64,000 bases of DNA from Planococcus citri. Taxonomy: Eukaryota; Arthropoda; Insecta; Hemiptera; Pseudococcidae. The notes under the pieces are model-generated. The model was not told the DNA's origin, did no database searches, and worked only from the letters and a program-made list of their open reading frames with translations. The stretch covers positions 45,062,559 to 45,126,558 of the forward strand of contig NC_088680.1 in assembly GCF_950023065.1 (NCBI RefSeq), in the 5' to 3' direction. Positions within the stretch are counted from its first letter, which is position 1, and every line of letters starts with the position of its first letter. A program made the translations under genes and the position numbers. This document shows positions 48,655 through 59,745 of the stretch, piece by piece.

Positions 48655-49690
48655 TAGTGATTTACCAGAAACTGGTGGTATATAGGTACGTGTAGGTATA
48701 CTTACCTAATTTACCAAAAATTATCAGTAGGTAACCTCCCAAAAATTACCAGTAATGTTTAAAGAAACACTTACCAGTAATTTCTGGTAATTTTTGGTAA
48801 ATTCCTGATTATTTTTGGTAAACTCCTGGTAATTTATAGTAAATTTCTGGTAAATTTTGGTAAATTTCTGCTTAGTTTTGGTAAATTTTTGATAATTTCT
48901 GGTAAATTCCTGGTAAATTTTTGGATTTTTGGTAATTCCTGATAATTCCTGGTAAAATCCTGATGATTTATGGTAAATTTGTAATGATTTTTGGTAAATT
49001 GCTGATAATTTTTGGTAAGTTTTTTGATAAATTCCGCATCATTTTTGGTAAAATTTTAGTAACTTTTGGTAAAATTTTAGTAATTTTTGGTCAATTTCTG
49101 TGAATTTTTGGTAAATTCCCGATATTTTTGTTAGTAATTTCTGGTAAATTCTTGGTAATATTTGGTAAGTTTTGGTAAAATCCTGGTAATTTCTGGTAAA
49201 ATTCTAGTATTTTTGGAAAATTTTTTGGTAAATTTCTTGGTAATTTCTTGGTAAATTTCTTGGTAATTTCTGGTAATTTTTGGTAAATTCCTGGTAATTT
49301 CTGGTAGAATCATGATAAGTCCTGGTATTTTTTGGTAATTTCTGGTATTCTGGTAAATTCCTGGTAATTTCAGGTAAATTCCCGGTAATTTCAGGTAAAT
49401 TCCCGGTAATTTTGGGTAAATTCCTAGTAATTTTGGGTAAATTCCTGGTAATTTCGGGTAAATTCCTGGTAATTTCGGGTAAATTCCTGGTAATTTTTGG
49501 TAAATTCTTGGTAATTTTTTTGGTAAATATTCCATGATTTTTGAAAGGGTAATTTTTTCGTCGATCAATTTCTGGTAATTACCCACTAGAAAATTACCAG
49601 AAATTACCAAGAATTTATCAAAAATTACCTATAATTTACCGAATATTACCAGTGAAGTTACCTACCAATTATCACTACCAATAAAATGAC
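48655..49690. repeat. GGTAATTTC satellite, 21-bp unit, with inverted edges
   Basis: The core (48790-49575) repeats GGTAAATTCCTGGTAATTTC-type units, most regular at 49340-49500 where the period is 21 bp, itself two half-units of about 10.5 bp. The edges (48660-48785 and 49585-49680) carry the reverse complement (AAATTACCAGAAATTACC), so orientation flips at both ends. The 159-codon minus frame at 49131-49610 is only the translated repeat (IYPKLPG units). There is no sign that it is a gene. Confidence 0.92.
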
Positions 49691-50379
49691 CCATAGTAAC
49701 TCACTGAAAATTATCTTTAATTTCAGGATTGTAGATTTATGTAATTTTGTAAGACAAAATAGAAAGAATTTATCAGAAAATTCTCCAAGTTTCTAAAAGT
49801 CAGACGAAATATTGTAAAATCAGATCCTCCTTCTCATCTTCCTTATCATAATTTTATTCTGGTTTTCTCAACACTGAGGATTCAAGTTTTGATGAGTAGA
49901 GTAGATACATAATGCAATCTGCCAGACCAAACTTACATTCATCTACACAGCTTCTATTTGAACTCATAAAAATATTCCCAACTTTTGACCACTCTATAAT
50001 GGCCTACAACCAGCGCCCACTATTATCACGATCATTCGCACTGTCACGATGACTCTTTATAAATTCAAAAATCACTCGACATAAGTCGATGTATTTATGT
50101 ACTATAGGTACGTTTTTACATAAAGTCGTAAAAAAATACCGCGATATATTCTCGAACGTCTTAATAATAGTACGAGATGTATAGTGAAACAAGTTCGTTG
50201 GTCTGCGCATAATATACCGTTGTAATTGACTGTGGAATCAATTCGTAGGTATATTAGTTAATTCTAAAATGATTTTCTACCAATAAAAAAGGTTTTTTAA
50301 TTTATGCCAAGTCGTAAAACGTGAGGAAAACTCACGTAAGTATACGACGCAGTATTATGAAGTTTTCGGCAATCGCACG
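49691..50379. other. Non-coding
   Basis: AT-rich, nothing supported. Confidence 0.45.
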
Positions 50380-50660
50380 CATTACACAGATAAATATCTG
50401 CCAAAAAAACCAACCGAGACGTTATGTCGATGAAAAATTTATTAACGGGAAAGAATTTTCGTTAATGCATTTCTTAATGCATTCGGTAACAAAAAAGTAG
50501 GCGAGATCGAGAACCCTCATACATAATCCATATTGTATGGGTATATATCGCAAGACAAATAGCAATAAAAAATAATTTTATTGATCGATTTCCAGCACCG
50601 CCATGCCAGCCACATTAGTCGCCATATAAGATGAAAAAAAAAGAGCAAAAGGCGTAATTG
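50380..50660. promoter_or_regulatory. Possible enhancer-like block with paired TTAATGCATT sites
   Basis: TTAATGCATT occurs twice, 12 bp apart (50462-50471 and 50474-50483), near ATTTATTAACGGG and TTTTATTGATCGATTTCC. These resemble homeodomain or POU-type sites. GC-richer unique sequence follows (CAGCACCGCCATGCCAGCC). The function is inferred from motif spacing only. Confidence 0.25.
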
Positions 50661-53600
50661 TATAGCCTTTTAAATCGAGTAATTAACACTAAACAGAAAC
50701 ACTCTATAACGAGCACCAGTGTCTTATGTTGTACTATAGTTTTTAATTAAGTAAATAAAAGAACCAGTTTAACAGCTCACTTATATACGCAATAATATGG
50801 TGGAATTTTAATGACGACGCGGAGAGCGCAAAAAAAGGAAGGAAAACAAGGAAAATACAAGTGAAAAAGAAAAGAAAGAGAAAAAAAAACCAAAACCTGA
50901 CGGTATTAACATATTGTAAACTGCCGGTTAAATTGCAATATCTCAACAGAGAAATACCTTTTATGGTTAATATTCCGTAAATAGAACGGAATTTAATAGC
51001 GTTCGTTATTACCGCGAGGTCGTTATTGCAGACATAAAATTTAAATCATATTTTCATTTAAAATACATCACACGCACACGCAGCAGTAGCTTATAGTCTA
51101 GTGTATTACATGGCGAATAATTTATACCTACGTTCGAAATGAATGAGCGTTTCATTGATCAATTTTTTTTTTTTGTCGAATTATAACGTCATTACACGCA
51201 GTGTTTTGAAACGCACTCGACTATGAATGGAAACTTATGCTTATGTTTAACAGAGAATTTGGCGGTTCTTTTTATTTTATGGTCGGTTTTACCTTATTGT
51301 TGGGTGCAAATATAGCTTAAGAAAACTTTGATCTTTATTTGTCTGATGAATGAAGGCAAAAAAATTTATCTACACAAAATTTTACGAAAACAAGGAAATA
51401 GTGTGTTTTGGAGTTATATGTGGATAATTATTTCAAAACGATGATTTTATTCATAAATTCTGTTGCTCCCTGGTTCTCATTATTATTTCTTTTTTTTTTT
51501 TGAGAAGTTACACAATTATCTTCAAAATTGAAAAAAGTTGAACTTTTGATAATTTTGAAGAACTTACTGAAATAATAATAAAAAAAAATGTTATTCCTAA
51601 TATATAATTGTTCATAACTTCTTTAGTTTCGGAGTATACAGTTTTGTAAGGAAACCTTTTTTTCATCTCAAAAAATTATTCACGAATCGAATCCATGGTC
51701 AGAACTTTCGATTTACTTAGGTACCTACCTATGCAAATTTGGGCACTTGGCCCTTCAATTTTCATGTTAGGCACGTGCCAGATGAATCAAATCTCAGATA
51801 CTTACATGCCTGATTGTTCTCTTGCTGTCACATAATTTTGCTACCAAAGCAGAGCCGCAGAGGGACCCATAGGTAGCTCTCGAAAAAATATTGACTGCCT
51901 AAACGAAAGATACAGGTCAACAGGTCTTACAAAGGTTTTTAATTTTCCAAAATATTTGGTTCAAAAATTTCTTGAACTGATTAAAAAGTAGAAATGGCCA
52001 GTTATAACTCTAGAAAACCTAATTTCCTGTCACATTTTAATAATTTTAATCATATTTAAAGGTTCTATATTTTGATATGAATGAGAAAATAATCGTTTTT
52101 TTTGGAGCACAAATTTTTCAAGAAACGCAAAATGTCCAAGAATTCACTTTCTTTCATCCATTTTAAAAGTGGTCTTCAGAACTCGATGGTTTTTGAGGAG
52201 AGAGCTAAATGAAAAATTTCTCAGGTGAAGCTGCTCAAACGCACACTTTGAGATTTTAGGCTTTGAGGCATTTTTATGAAACATTTTGGACCCTATTGTT
52301 TTCACTTACAAATTGAAAGAAGTCTCCAAAACACATTAGTTGGAGATTGGTCTAGAAAAATAACATTTTATCGGGTAGGTAGAGGCTCTACCTTCATATT
52401 TTTTGAAGAAAAAAGTTGAGCCCAAAAAATCTTTTTCTCTTAGGTTAAAAGAAGCTCTCAAAATGCTAGTTTTCTAAGAAACAACTTTCTATTGAAATTT
52501 TGAGATCTGTTTGATAAAATTTGGACTCAAAAAATACAATTTTTCTCACTCGTCATATCGAAAGTTTTTCTAAAACTTGTTGACATTTAGAATGTAACCT
52601 AGAAAAAAAAAAAAAAAAAACAGAAATTTACGAGGTCATTTTTTCAAAGAATTGGGCCTCCAAATGAGATATTGACAATACTGACGATTCACATAAGTAT
52701 TGAGAATTTCAAAACTACGATTCAAAGTCCAAAAGCAAGTATCATTTTCTGAGGTTAGAAATGGTCATTCCATCATTTGATTTTTTTTCCGTCAATTTGT
52801 GCAGTTTTTACTTGCCTATTTTGAAAATTTTCTCATCTATTCCTGTAGGACCCTCAATTTTTGACATGAGCAGATACATTTTTGCGCAGGAAGCCTGTCC
52901 AAAATTTGTGTGATTCGTAATTTTTAAAGGCTTGAAAAATTTTTTTTAAAAAAGTCCTCTCGAATTCTATCATATCAGACTTTTAAAAACAATAAAAAGT
53001 TGAAAGTGCAGAAAAAATTGGTGTCCTGAAAAAAACAAAGAAGGCTCTTCAATTTTTAATCGTTGCTAATTTTAATTTATCTATATGATTTTTTTCGTCT
53101 TTTAAAAAATATAAATTTTGTCAGACTTTTGTAATCAACTTTCTATCAAAAAAAGATCTGTGATTTAAGCCTTATTGATCCTTTTATTCCATTTCCATAA
53201 TTTTTTGGCATAATTTTTCATTTTTTTTGTCATTTAACAAAATATAATTGGTCCCATTTTCAGGGACAAAACTATATAGTAGTTTTTTGTGTGTCCGAGG
53301 AGGGTGGAGGGGTTGACTGAAAGTTTGCCTACCAATATAGGAAAAACATATTAATTTTGGTAAAAATTCTCATTTTTTCTATTTTGGATTGCTGAGGGCT
53401 CAAAAGTGAATTTAAAAATTTTTAAATATAAACTTTTCCGAACAAAGCAAGGGTGAAAGTTGTTGAAAAGTTGATTTCGAGAGGTCTGAAAACTTATGTT
53501 TTTTTAAAAAGGAAATTGATTTTGGAAAAAAAGAGGACATGCTATGAGCAAAACGAGGGAAAGATCTTTTGAAAAGTGTTTTGAAAAAAACTTAAGATGA

Positions 53601-53763
53601 AGTTTTTTTATCCAAGGAGTTTATTTTTTGGCTTTCAAAATCGTGGGATTTGAAAAAAAATTAGGATGTTGATTTTAAAAAAGAAAAGAGAACAGGCCCA
53701 AGTGAGGTGAAAACATTTGAAAATTTGTATTTCGAGAGGCATAAAAATGATACCTACTTTTTA
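50661..53763. other. AT-rich non-coding
   Basis: Contains A and T runs (51168-51174, 51490-51500, 52601-52620). From 51.5 kb it is low-complexity in style. No gene. Confidence 0.45.
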
Positions 53764-54779
53764 TAGGGTGGTTGCGGGTTAGATGCCGGTGCGGGTTAGA
53801 TGCCGGTGAGGTCTAGATGCCGGTGAGGTCACCAATCGCTCCCTATCAACTCTTTCTGAAAACTGATTAGCACAGATTATACCTTAAGGTGAACATAGTT
53901 TGTGTTAAAGTTTTGATCTGTGACGGTTATTGTTAACCTGGTTTGATATGCAAATGAAAAAATTTATGTAGCTAAAACCAGTGATACTTTTTTCATGTAA
54001 TTTTTGAAACGCATCTTTTCTCCAGAAAAAGTGTTTCAAAACTGCATGTAAGTATCTCACGCATAAGTATATACCTTGAACTAACATACTCAAGCAAATT
54101 TACAAAAATTTGTTTCAATTCTGGTATGAAAATTGACCTTGCAATCTGACCCATCATTTCGGGATAGATGCCGGTTTTTGTGAGCGGGATAGATGCCCGT
54201 AGTAATTAAATGGGAGTGAGGAAGGTGAAATTTTTTTTTGTTAATACGGCGGCAAAAAGTCCAAAAATGATGGTTTTTTAAATATTTTCAACTGGCGTGG
54301 TCAATTTTTGGAATTACATTCATTTTTAACACATACCTATTGTCAATTCTCAAAAACACCTTTTTCATTTTTTTATTAATTAAACTTCCATTGTGAATTT
54401 TTGATGTTCATTTTATTTATTGTGCATGAAATAAAAGAATTTCATCGAATTCAATCTTCCAGGAGCCTTTTTTGGGGGGGTTTTGGGTAGTGGCATCTAT
54501 CCCTCACCAAATCGGCATCTAACCCGCACTGGGGGGATAGATGCCAGTAGGTGCGGGTTAGATGCCGGTCAAAAAGTGACCTTGTGTTTTTTTCAAATTG
54601 CAAAAAAACTACTGGATAAAAAAAATTACGCTTTTAGTATAATATAGAGGAATAATTGCTCTACCGATTCGCGCAAATTTGAAATCATTTCGATGAAAAT
54701 TATGGCAGTGAGGCTCGAAAAACTGCGACACACCGGCATCTAACCCCTGACTATGGGCATCTAACCCGCAACCACCCTA
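53764..54779. mobile_element. 1012-bp non-autonomous DNA element with GATGCC motif array
   Basis: The ends are perfect 25-bp inverted repeats (53763-53787 and 54756-54780) that begin TAGGGTGGTTGCGGG and run on through TTAGATGCC. They are bounded by TA on both sides, suggesting a TA duplication of the Tc1/mariner type, with the element at 53766-54777. The interior has no transposase (the only frame is 62 codons). GATGCC occurs 11 times: seven on plus (53782, 53799, 53816, 54167, 54192, 54540, 54561) and four on minus (54492, 54514, 54735, 54756). The left end opens with three 17-bp tandem units, GCGGGTTAGATGCCGGT. An internal perfect 17-bp hairpin (54513-54529 with 54551-54567) repeats the terminal sequence. 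Confidence 0.85.
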
Positions 54780-55054
54780 TGTATAAGAATTTTATTTTTT
54801 CATCTAAAAAATTTGAATAAAGAATAATATTTTTTTTTTGGAAATTTAATTTTGAAAAATACAAAAAAAACAAGCTCGACCAAAGCGAGGACAAAAGCTT
54901 TCGAAAATTTATGTTTTGAGAAATAGAAAAAAAACACAGGCTTTTCTTTCACCACAGGCCCTTCTTTTGCCGAGCCCTCCAGAAAACAGAGGCCCGGAGA
55001 AAAGTACCCTCTCGACGGCCCTGATGATCACAATATCTCCACGCTGTGTAACGT
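54780..55054. other. Non-coding
   Basis: AT-rich, then rising GC. Nothing supported. Confidence 0.4.
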
Positions 55055-55080
55055 CATGATGATGATGATGATGATCATGA
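55055..55080. repeat. (ATG)n microsatellite
   Basis: About eight ATG/GAT triplets, ending GATCATGAT. Confidence 0.85.
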
Positions 55081-55626
55081 TAGTAATGGAATCATGAGCC
55101 ATGCAAGGTGAAGCAGGAGGAAAACATCAATAGATAACGTGCAAAAGGAAAAAACTGTCGACCATCATCGTTCATTTTTACACCAGACTAGCGCAATGAG
55201 ACAATGCTCGCTTGATTATTCAAAAATTCGTCTATTATGAAAAAAATATAAGCGCACTGGAGGAGGTTAGAGGCGAGGCTCGGACCCGGTAGAATTGTGT
55301 AATTTTGTAAAACTAGTCGAAGAGTGTGTAGTGTATCTTGGACATAAAATAAAACGTGTTTTTGTGTAGCGTTTATTCGCGCTTGGTCGTACAGAAACAC
55401 AGATATATGTACACGCACATTTATGGTAAGTAAAGGCTGATAGAGAAAGAGTGACAGAGAGAGAGAGGCACACACCATCACCATCTTCATCGACTCCAAG
55501 GGGGGAATATGCAGTGTATAGGTAGAGGTACGCGCTACACGGACAGGCCGGATCGTTTGTGGCGGCGTATCTTGATACACAGGGTCGAATAAAGGAGAAG
55601 GAAAGCGTGAATTTGGCGGGCGGCGG
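55081..55626 (+). other. Candidate non-coding first exon or promoter, CpG-richer
   Basis: GC rises steadily to GGCGGGCGGCGG, followed at 55627 by GTGAGC, a strong plus-strand 5' splice site (CGG before GTGAGC). No plus-strand frame of note leads into it, so it would be a 5' UTR exon. Overlapping 130- and 68-codon minus frames lack start or splice support. The call rests on composition and one donor site. Confidence 0.25.
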
Positions 55627-57306
55627 GTGAGCTTCTCTACCTACGTATGCGGGGGTTTGGGCACTCGCTTAATGATCGGCCCATAAAATGACGTTTTTTT
55701 ACGACTTATTTCTTGGCAGAAGTTGTGTAGCTAGTATAATGCCGCCGCGCTGTGCGCTAGACTTGTGTATTTGTTGTACCTACTCTATAGCTTATTCTTG
55801 TTAAAGTTTAAGGCTGCTTTTATACATAACATACATTTCAGGGTATTGTATACAAAGATGCTAATTTTGAGGAAAGAAAATTGGCTAATGAATCGACTAT
55901 ACAGCGTGAAGCTGAACTTGGAGGCTACAAATGTGGAGCAACAGAGTAGAAAAGCACTCAATGAGTAAGAGTATTAAGCCAACTATTGTAGGAGTGAGAG
56001 GTTACAGGGTATGCTAACCTAAGTCTTGGATGTTTCGATTCCTGTCATGCTGCTGTATATCGAGTCGTAAATTAGTGAAAAATATTGTCGTCGTGGATTG
56101 AATACAAATACAGGGTATAATTTTGCGCCTCGTAACGTTCATAGGTTTATACGAGTTATATGGCCATCAAGGAGTCAAGTATAGTTTGCATAATACATAC
56201 CTGAGCTATGCAATGCGTGGGATTGCCATATAATGGCAGGGTAACAATAGCCAACTTCTAGATGCCCTGTTTTATGCAATATTCCTACAGGGTGTTCCAT
56301 CAAAACGCCAGTCTTTTTACATATTTATTTCAAATTTTAAGATCTGAATTCTTATGTTGAAATTTACAGAAGAAGCTCAAAATTGATTTTGAGAATGAAT
56401 TAGGTGGGTACTGGAATTTACTTTCAGCAATGGAAAAATACACCATAATATAGACCAAATTCTAGCTGAATCTCGTTTTTCAATTTTTGGCGAATTTTCT
56501 AAAAATTAGTCAATTTTGGTTCATTTCCTCAACAAAAATAAAAATCAAAACATGAAATTGAAATGGAAGTTCTCAGTTTTGTTCGTAGATGGGTCATCCA
56601 CATTTTCGCTCAATTTGTGGACGTTTCTTATACATATGTATAGGAAAGGAAAGAAGAAAAGTTGCTATCCAGGACTCCTCCTCTCTTTAGACAGGCGTGG
56701 AAGGATTTATTAGTAGGTATCTAGTTTTGAAAATATTTCTTTAAAATTTTAAAAATTCAAAATTAAGCTCTTTTGAAAAGCTTATTTTTTTGAAAACTTG
56801 TAAAATTTTGCAGCTAGGTGTAATATTTAAAAGTTTGAAAAAAAATCAAAGAAGCATACAACTTCACGATATTTTACAATAGCGAATTTTTCGTGATAGA
56901 ATCTGCAAAATCATGAGGAGGAGGCCTGGGTGAGGAGTCATAGCCAAACTTTTGATTAAAAATTTAAAAAAATTAAAATATTGTGTGATATTGTTTTGTA
57001 TGTACATTTTGAAAGCGCTGAATACGAATATCAACTCATTTTGTAATCCAATTTCGCTAATACACCCCTCCCATCCAAAAAATTCTGAAAGTTTAAAAAA
57101 TCGTAGGTATTAATCACTCATAGGTTAAATTACTAATTGAAAAGTAATTTTGGCCTTCAAAATATTTGTTGTTCGCTATCGATTTTACAAATTTTGAGGA
57201 CCATCTACCTTTGGCATGACGATGAATTAATACAATTGATTGAGAACACCCTCAGAATAAATATTTTTTTGGAAAAAAAATTAAAAAACGAGCTTATATT
57301 TTGAAG
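55627..57306. other. Non-coding, possible first intron of the plus-strand candidate
   Basis: CAGGGTGTTCCATC at 56289-56302 resembles the terminus of an insect DNA element, but I found no partner end. Family A phrases appear near 56460-56510 (TTTTTGGCGAATTTT). No gene. Confidence 0.4.
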
Positions 57307-57541
57307 AGCTCTATTCCAAAGTGGGTTAAGTCATTTTTTAAAAAAACACGTTTTACGGAGATTTTTACTTCAAAAGTGGGTTGAGTCGTCGATTTTTCAA
57401 AGTAAATTTTTCTACAAGCAATTGTTCTACGTCCAAAGAAAGGGAAAGTGCACCGACCTTTGGAAACAGAACAAACAGCAACAAAAATTTTAAACGCATT
57501 TTTTTGGAGAAAAATAACTTAACCCACTTCGGAATAGAGCT
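57307..57541. mobile_element. 235-bp MITE
   Basis: The ends are 27-bp inverted repeats with two mismatches: AGCTCTATTCCAAAGTGGGT at 57307 and, reversed from 57541, AGCTCTATTCCGAAGTGGGT. A third partial copy of the end (CAAAAGTGGGTTGAGTCGTC) lies internally at 57371-57390. There is no protein. No clear target duplication was seen, so superfamily is open. Confidence 0.7.
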
Positions 57542-57699
57542 GTTCATTTGTATTCAGCGTTTTCAAAAACCTTATAAATCATTTGTCTTTCGATTTTTTC
57601 AATTTTAAGAAAACTCTTGAGAGCGTTGGAGGGGACAAATAATAAAAAATGAGTTGATATTTGTATTTACGCCTCAAAAAAAAACAATAAACCATTTAT
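57542..57699. other. Spacer
   Basis: AT-rich, nothing supported. Confidence 0.4.
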
Positions 57700-58540
57700 A
57701 GTTAAGTTTTCGGCAATCATGAGAATTTGACAATTTTGCCAAAAAAAAAATGATGAAACTTTCTAAAAAAATTTTCCAAAAAAACAATACGTTGTGAAAA
57801 ATTTTAGGAAAAAAATATAGTACCGAGGTATCTGTTTGACAATTCAGGCAAAAACAAGACTTTCTAACAATTGGCAGGAATTAGGACGTTTTGATAATTT
57901 TGCCAAAAAATGAAATTTTCCGACACTTTTGTCAAAAAGAACAATATTTTTCATGACAATTGTGGAAGAAAATTGCATCTTTTGTTTGGCAATTTTGACC
58001 AAAAAAAAAAAAAAAAAAAACAATCTTTCGAGCAATTTTGGCAAAAAACAGCAGGACTTTTATTCGGAAATTTTGGAATAAAAACAAAACTTATTAGGTT
58101 TGTGTTGGCAACGTGCCAAAAATCAAATTTTGGTAACAAAAATCATGAATTTATTGACAATTTTCTCAAGACTTACGAATATTAGACAATTTTACCAATA
58201 AATTTACCTTTTAGACAATTTTCATAAAAAAGCAAAACCTTTTTGAAAATTTTAGAAAAAATTGTAACTTTTTCATATTTTTGGAAAAAATGATGAATTT
58301 TTCAAAATTTTGTCAAAAAATGTAGACTTTTTAATACAACTTTTTGATCATTTTGGAAAAAACAGCACTTTTCTGGCAATTTAAGTAAAACAGGACTTTT
58401 TGAAAATTTAGACAAAAACTTTGCCTAAAAAAATAAGCATTTTTGACCATTATGGAAAAAACCAGTACATTTTAGTAACTTTAGGACGTTTGAGGGCTTC
58501 TTGACAATGTTCACTAAAATGTGACTCTCTGGACGATTCT
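57700..58540. repeat. Degenerate ACAATTTTGCCAAAAA minisatellite
   Basis: A phrase of the form GACAATTTTGNCAAAAAA followed by an AGGACTTTTT or similar word recurs at irregular spacing of about 30-60 bp (57728, 57892, 57991, 58032, 58157, 58185 and 58215 among others). A long A run lies at about 58000-58020. Frames here are by-products. Confidence 0.7.
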
Positions 58541-59311
58541 GACAAATGAAGGTAGGGGTACCTTTCTAGGGATTTCAGGAGAACGATGAGTGGAGGGAGG
58601 AGGTAAGTCTATGTCACGATTTTTTCAGTTTTCAGGAATTTGAAGAAAGGGTAATGAGAGGTGTTGGAAGGATCCGAATTTAAAAAATATGTTGATATTC
58701 ACGTACAGTACATTTGAAAGCGTATGAAACGATATATCACACAATATTTGACATCTTTTTCATATTTTGACCAAAATTTTGGGGCTTCGCCCCCCTTGGG
58801 ATTTGCAAATCCAAGCACGAAAAGTTAATATCTAATTGCAAATATTATAAAAATATACCTAAGCCTCCTAATTTTTTTCAAAAATATAGATTACTTAATT
58901 CTAAAATTTGACAAAGTTTTGAGAATCGAGCGTTCAAAAAAAAAACCTCAGAATTGATATGAATTTTTGAAATTTTTGGAAAATACTGTTGAAACTATGT
59001 ACTTTCAATTACCAATAAAACACCACGAAAATATTTTTTCGATCAATCAGACTCCAGTGTTGGGTATGAAGTATGAGACGAGTTTCAATTGCTGAAAAAA
59101 AAAAACGAACTCCGCTCGACCTACTCAAAATCAAAGGGGAGGAGGGGGGTTGGTGGAGAAACCAGCAATGATAGCTACCGATTTTCCTTCTTTTCAGCGC
59201 CTTAAGACCATCTGGAGCCTTCGATGTATTTTCCAAATAGGTTCCAGATTTTCAAAAGTCCCATAAAGAAAGCCAAAAAAATCAATATTTCTGAAAAATT
59301 GGTTTCATGAA
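58541..59311. other. AT-rich non-coding
   Basis: No supported gene. The 75-codon minus frame at 59009-59236 is unsupported. Confidence 0.45.
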
Positions 59312-59745
59312 TTTTTTTTTTTTTTTTTTTTTTTTTTGGGGTGTTTATAATTACAAGATTATTACACCCGTAAGGGGGGGGGGGTTAGATTTGGTTTGTG
59401 AGGCCGATGTTTTCTACTAGGGAGATGAATTTTTGTATTTCTGAGGGATCGTCAGGGATAGTAGGTGGGTTTTCTTTTATCTGTAGTGTAAGTCTGTTTT
59501 GTTTTAGTTGGGGACAGTTGAAAAGTATGTGTTGGATGGATATGGGTTCGTTTCTGCAAAATTGGCATGAGGGTTTTGGTTCTTTTTGGTATAAGTGGTT
59601 ATGAGTAATTTTTGTGTGGCCTATTCTTAGTCTGGTAATCAGGATTTCTTCTTTTCTGTTCAGGTAGCCTAGATTTTTCCAGGGGAGAGTAGTTTTTTTA
59701 TGTTGGAAGAGTTTGTTTGAAGTAATTTTTAAAAATAACATCTCC
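59312..59745 (-). mobile_element. 5'-truncated non-LTR retrotransposon (LINE) 3' end
   Basis: On minus the element runs from about 59745 to 59338 and ends in a 26-base poly(A) tail (T run at 59312-59337). It contains the end of the second ORF (next entry), a short 3' UTR and a stem-loop (GGGTGT 59339-59344 with ACACCC 59364-59369, and an inner ATAAT/ATTAT stem). 5' truncation and a poly(A) tail are hallmarks of target-primed reverse transcription. No clear target duplication was seen. A C run (minus strand) follows the stop codon. The stub at 3827-3890 belongs to the same family. Confidence 0.9.
59385..59741 (-). pseudogene. C-terminal fragment of a LINE reverse transcriptase ORF2
   Basis: A 118-codon fragment with the C-terminal signature of Jockey/R1/I-type ORF2 proteins: ITRLRIGHTKITHNHLY, followed by a CX2C-X8-H-X4-C zinc-knuckle-like motif (CQFCRNEPISIQHILFNC). 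Full-length ORF2 proteins are around 1000 residues and include endonuclease and reverse transcriptase domains. All of that is missing, so the fragment cannot support retrotransposition. An in-frame TAG lies just before the first ATG, near the truncation point. The remaining frame is intact to its stop (LTNQI-TAA), which suggests a recent insertion. Exact clade (Jockey versus R1 or I) cannot be decided from this part alone. Confidence 0.85.

Noticed and set aside
49131..49610. 159-codon minus-strand frame with IYPKLPG repeats
   Set aside because: It is the translated 21-bp satellite. The frame exists because the unit length is a multiple of three and lacks stops.
55188..55580. 130-codon minus-strand frame
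   Set aside because: No splice or start support. It lies in GC-raised sequence where stops are rare.
56289..56302. CAGGGTGTTCCATC as a transposon terminus
   Set aside because: No matching inverted end or duplication was found in a sensible distance. The similar CACCCTA word at 18385 is far away.
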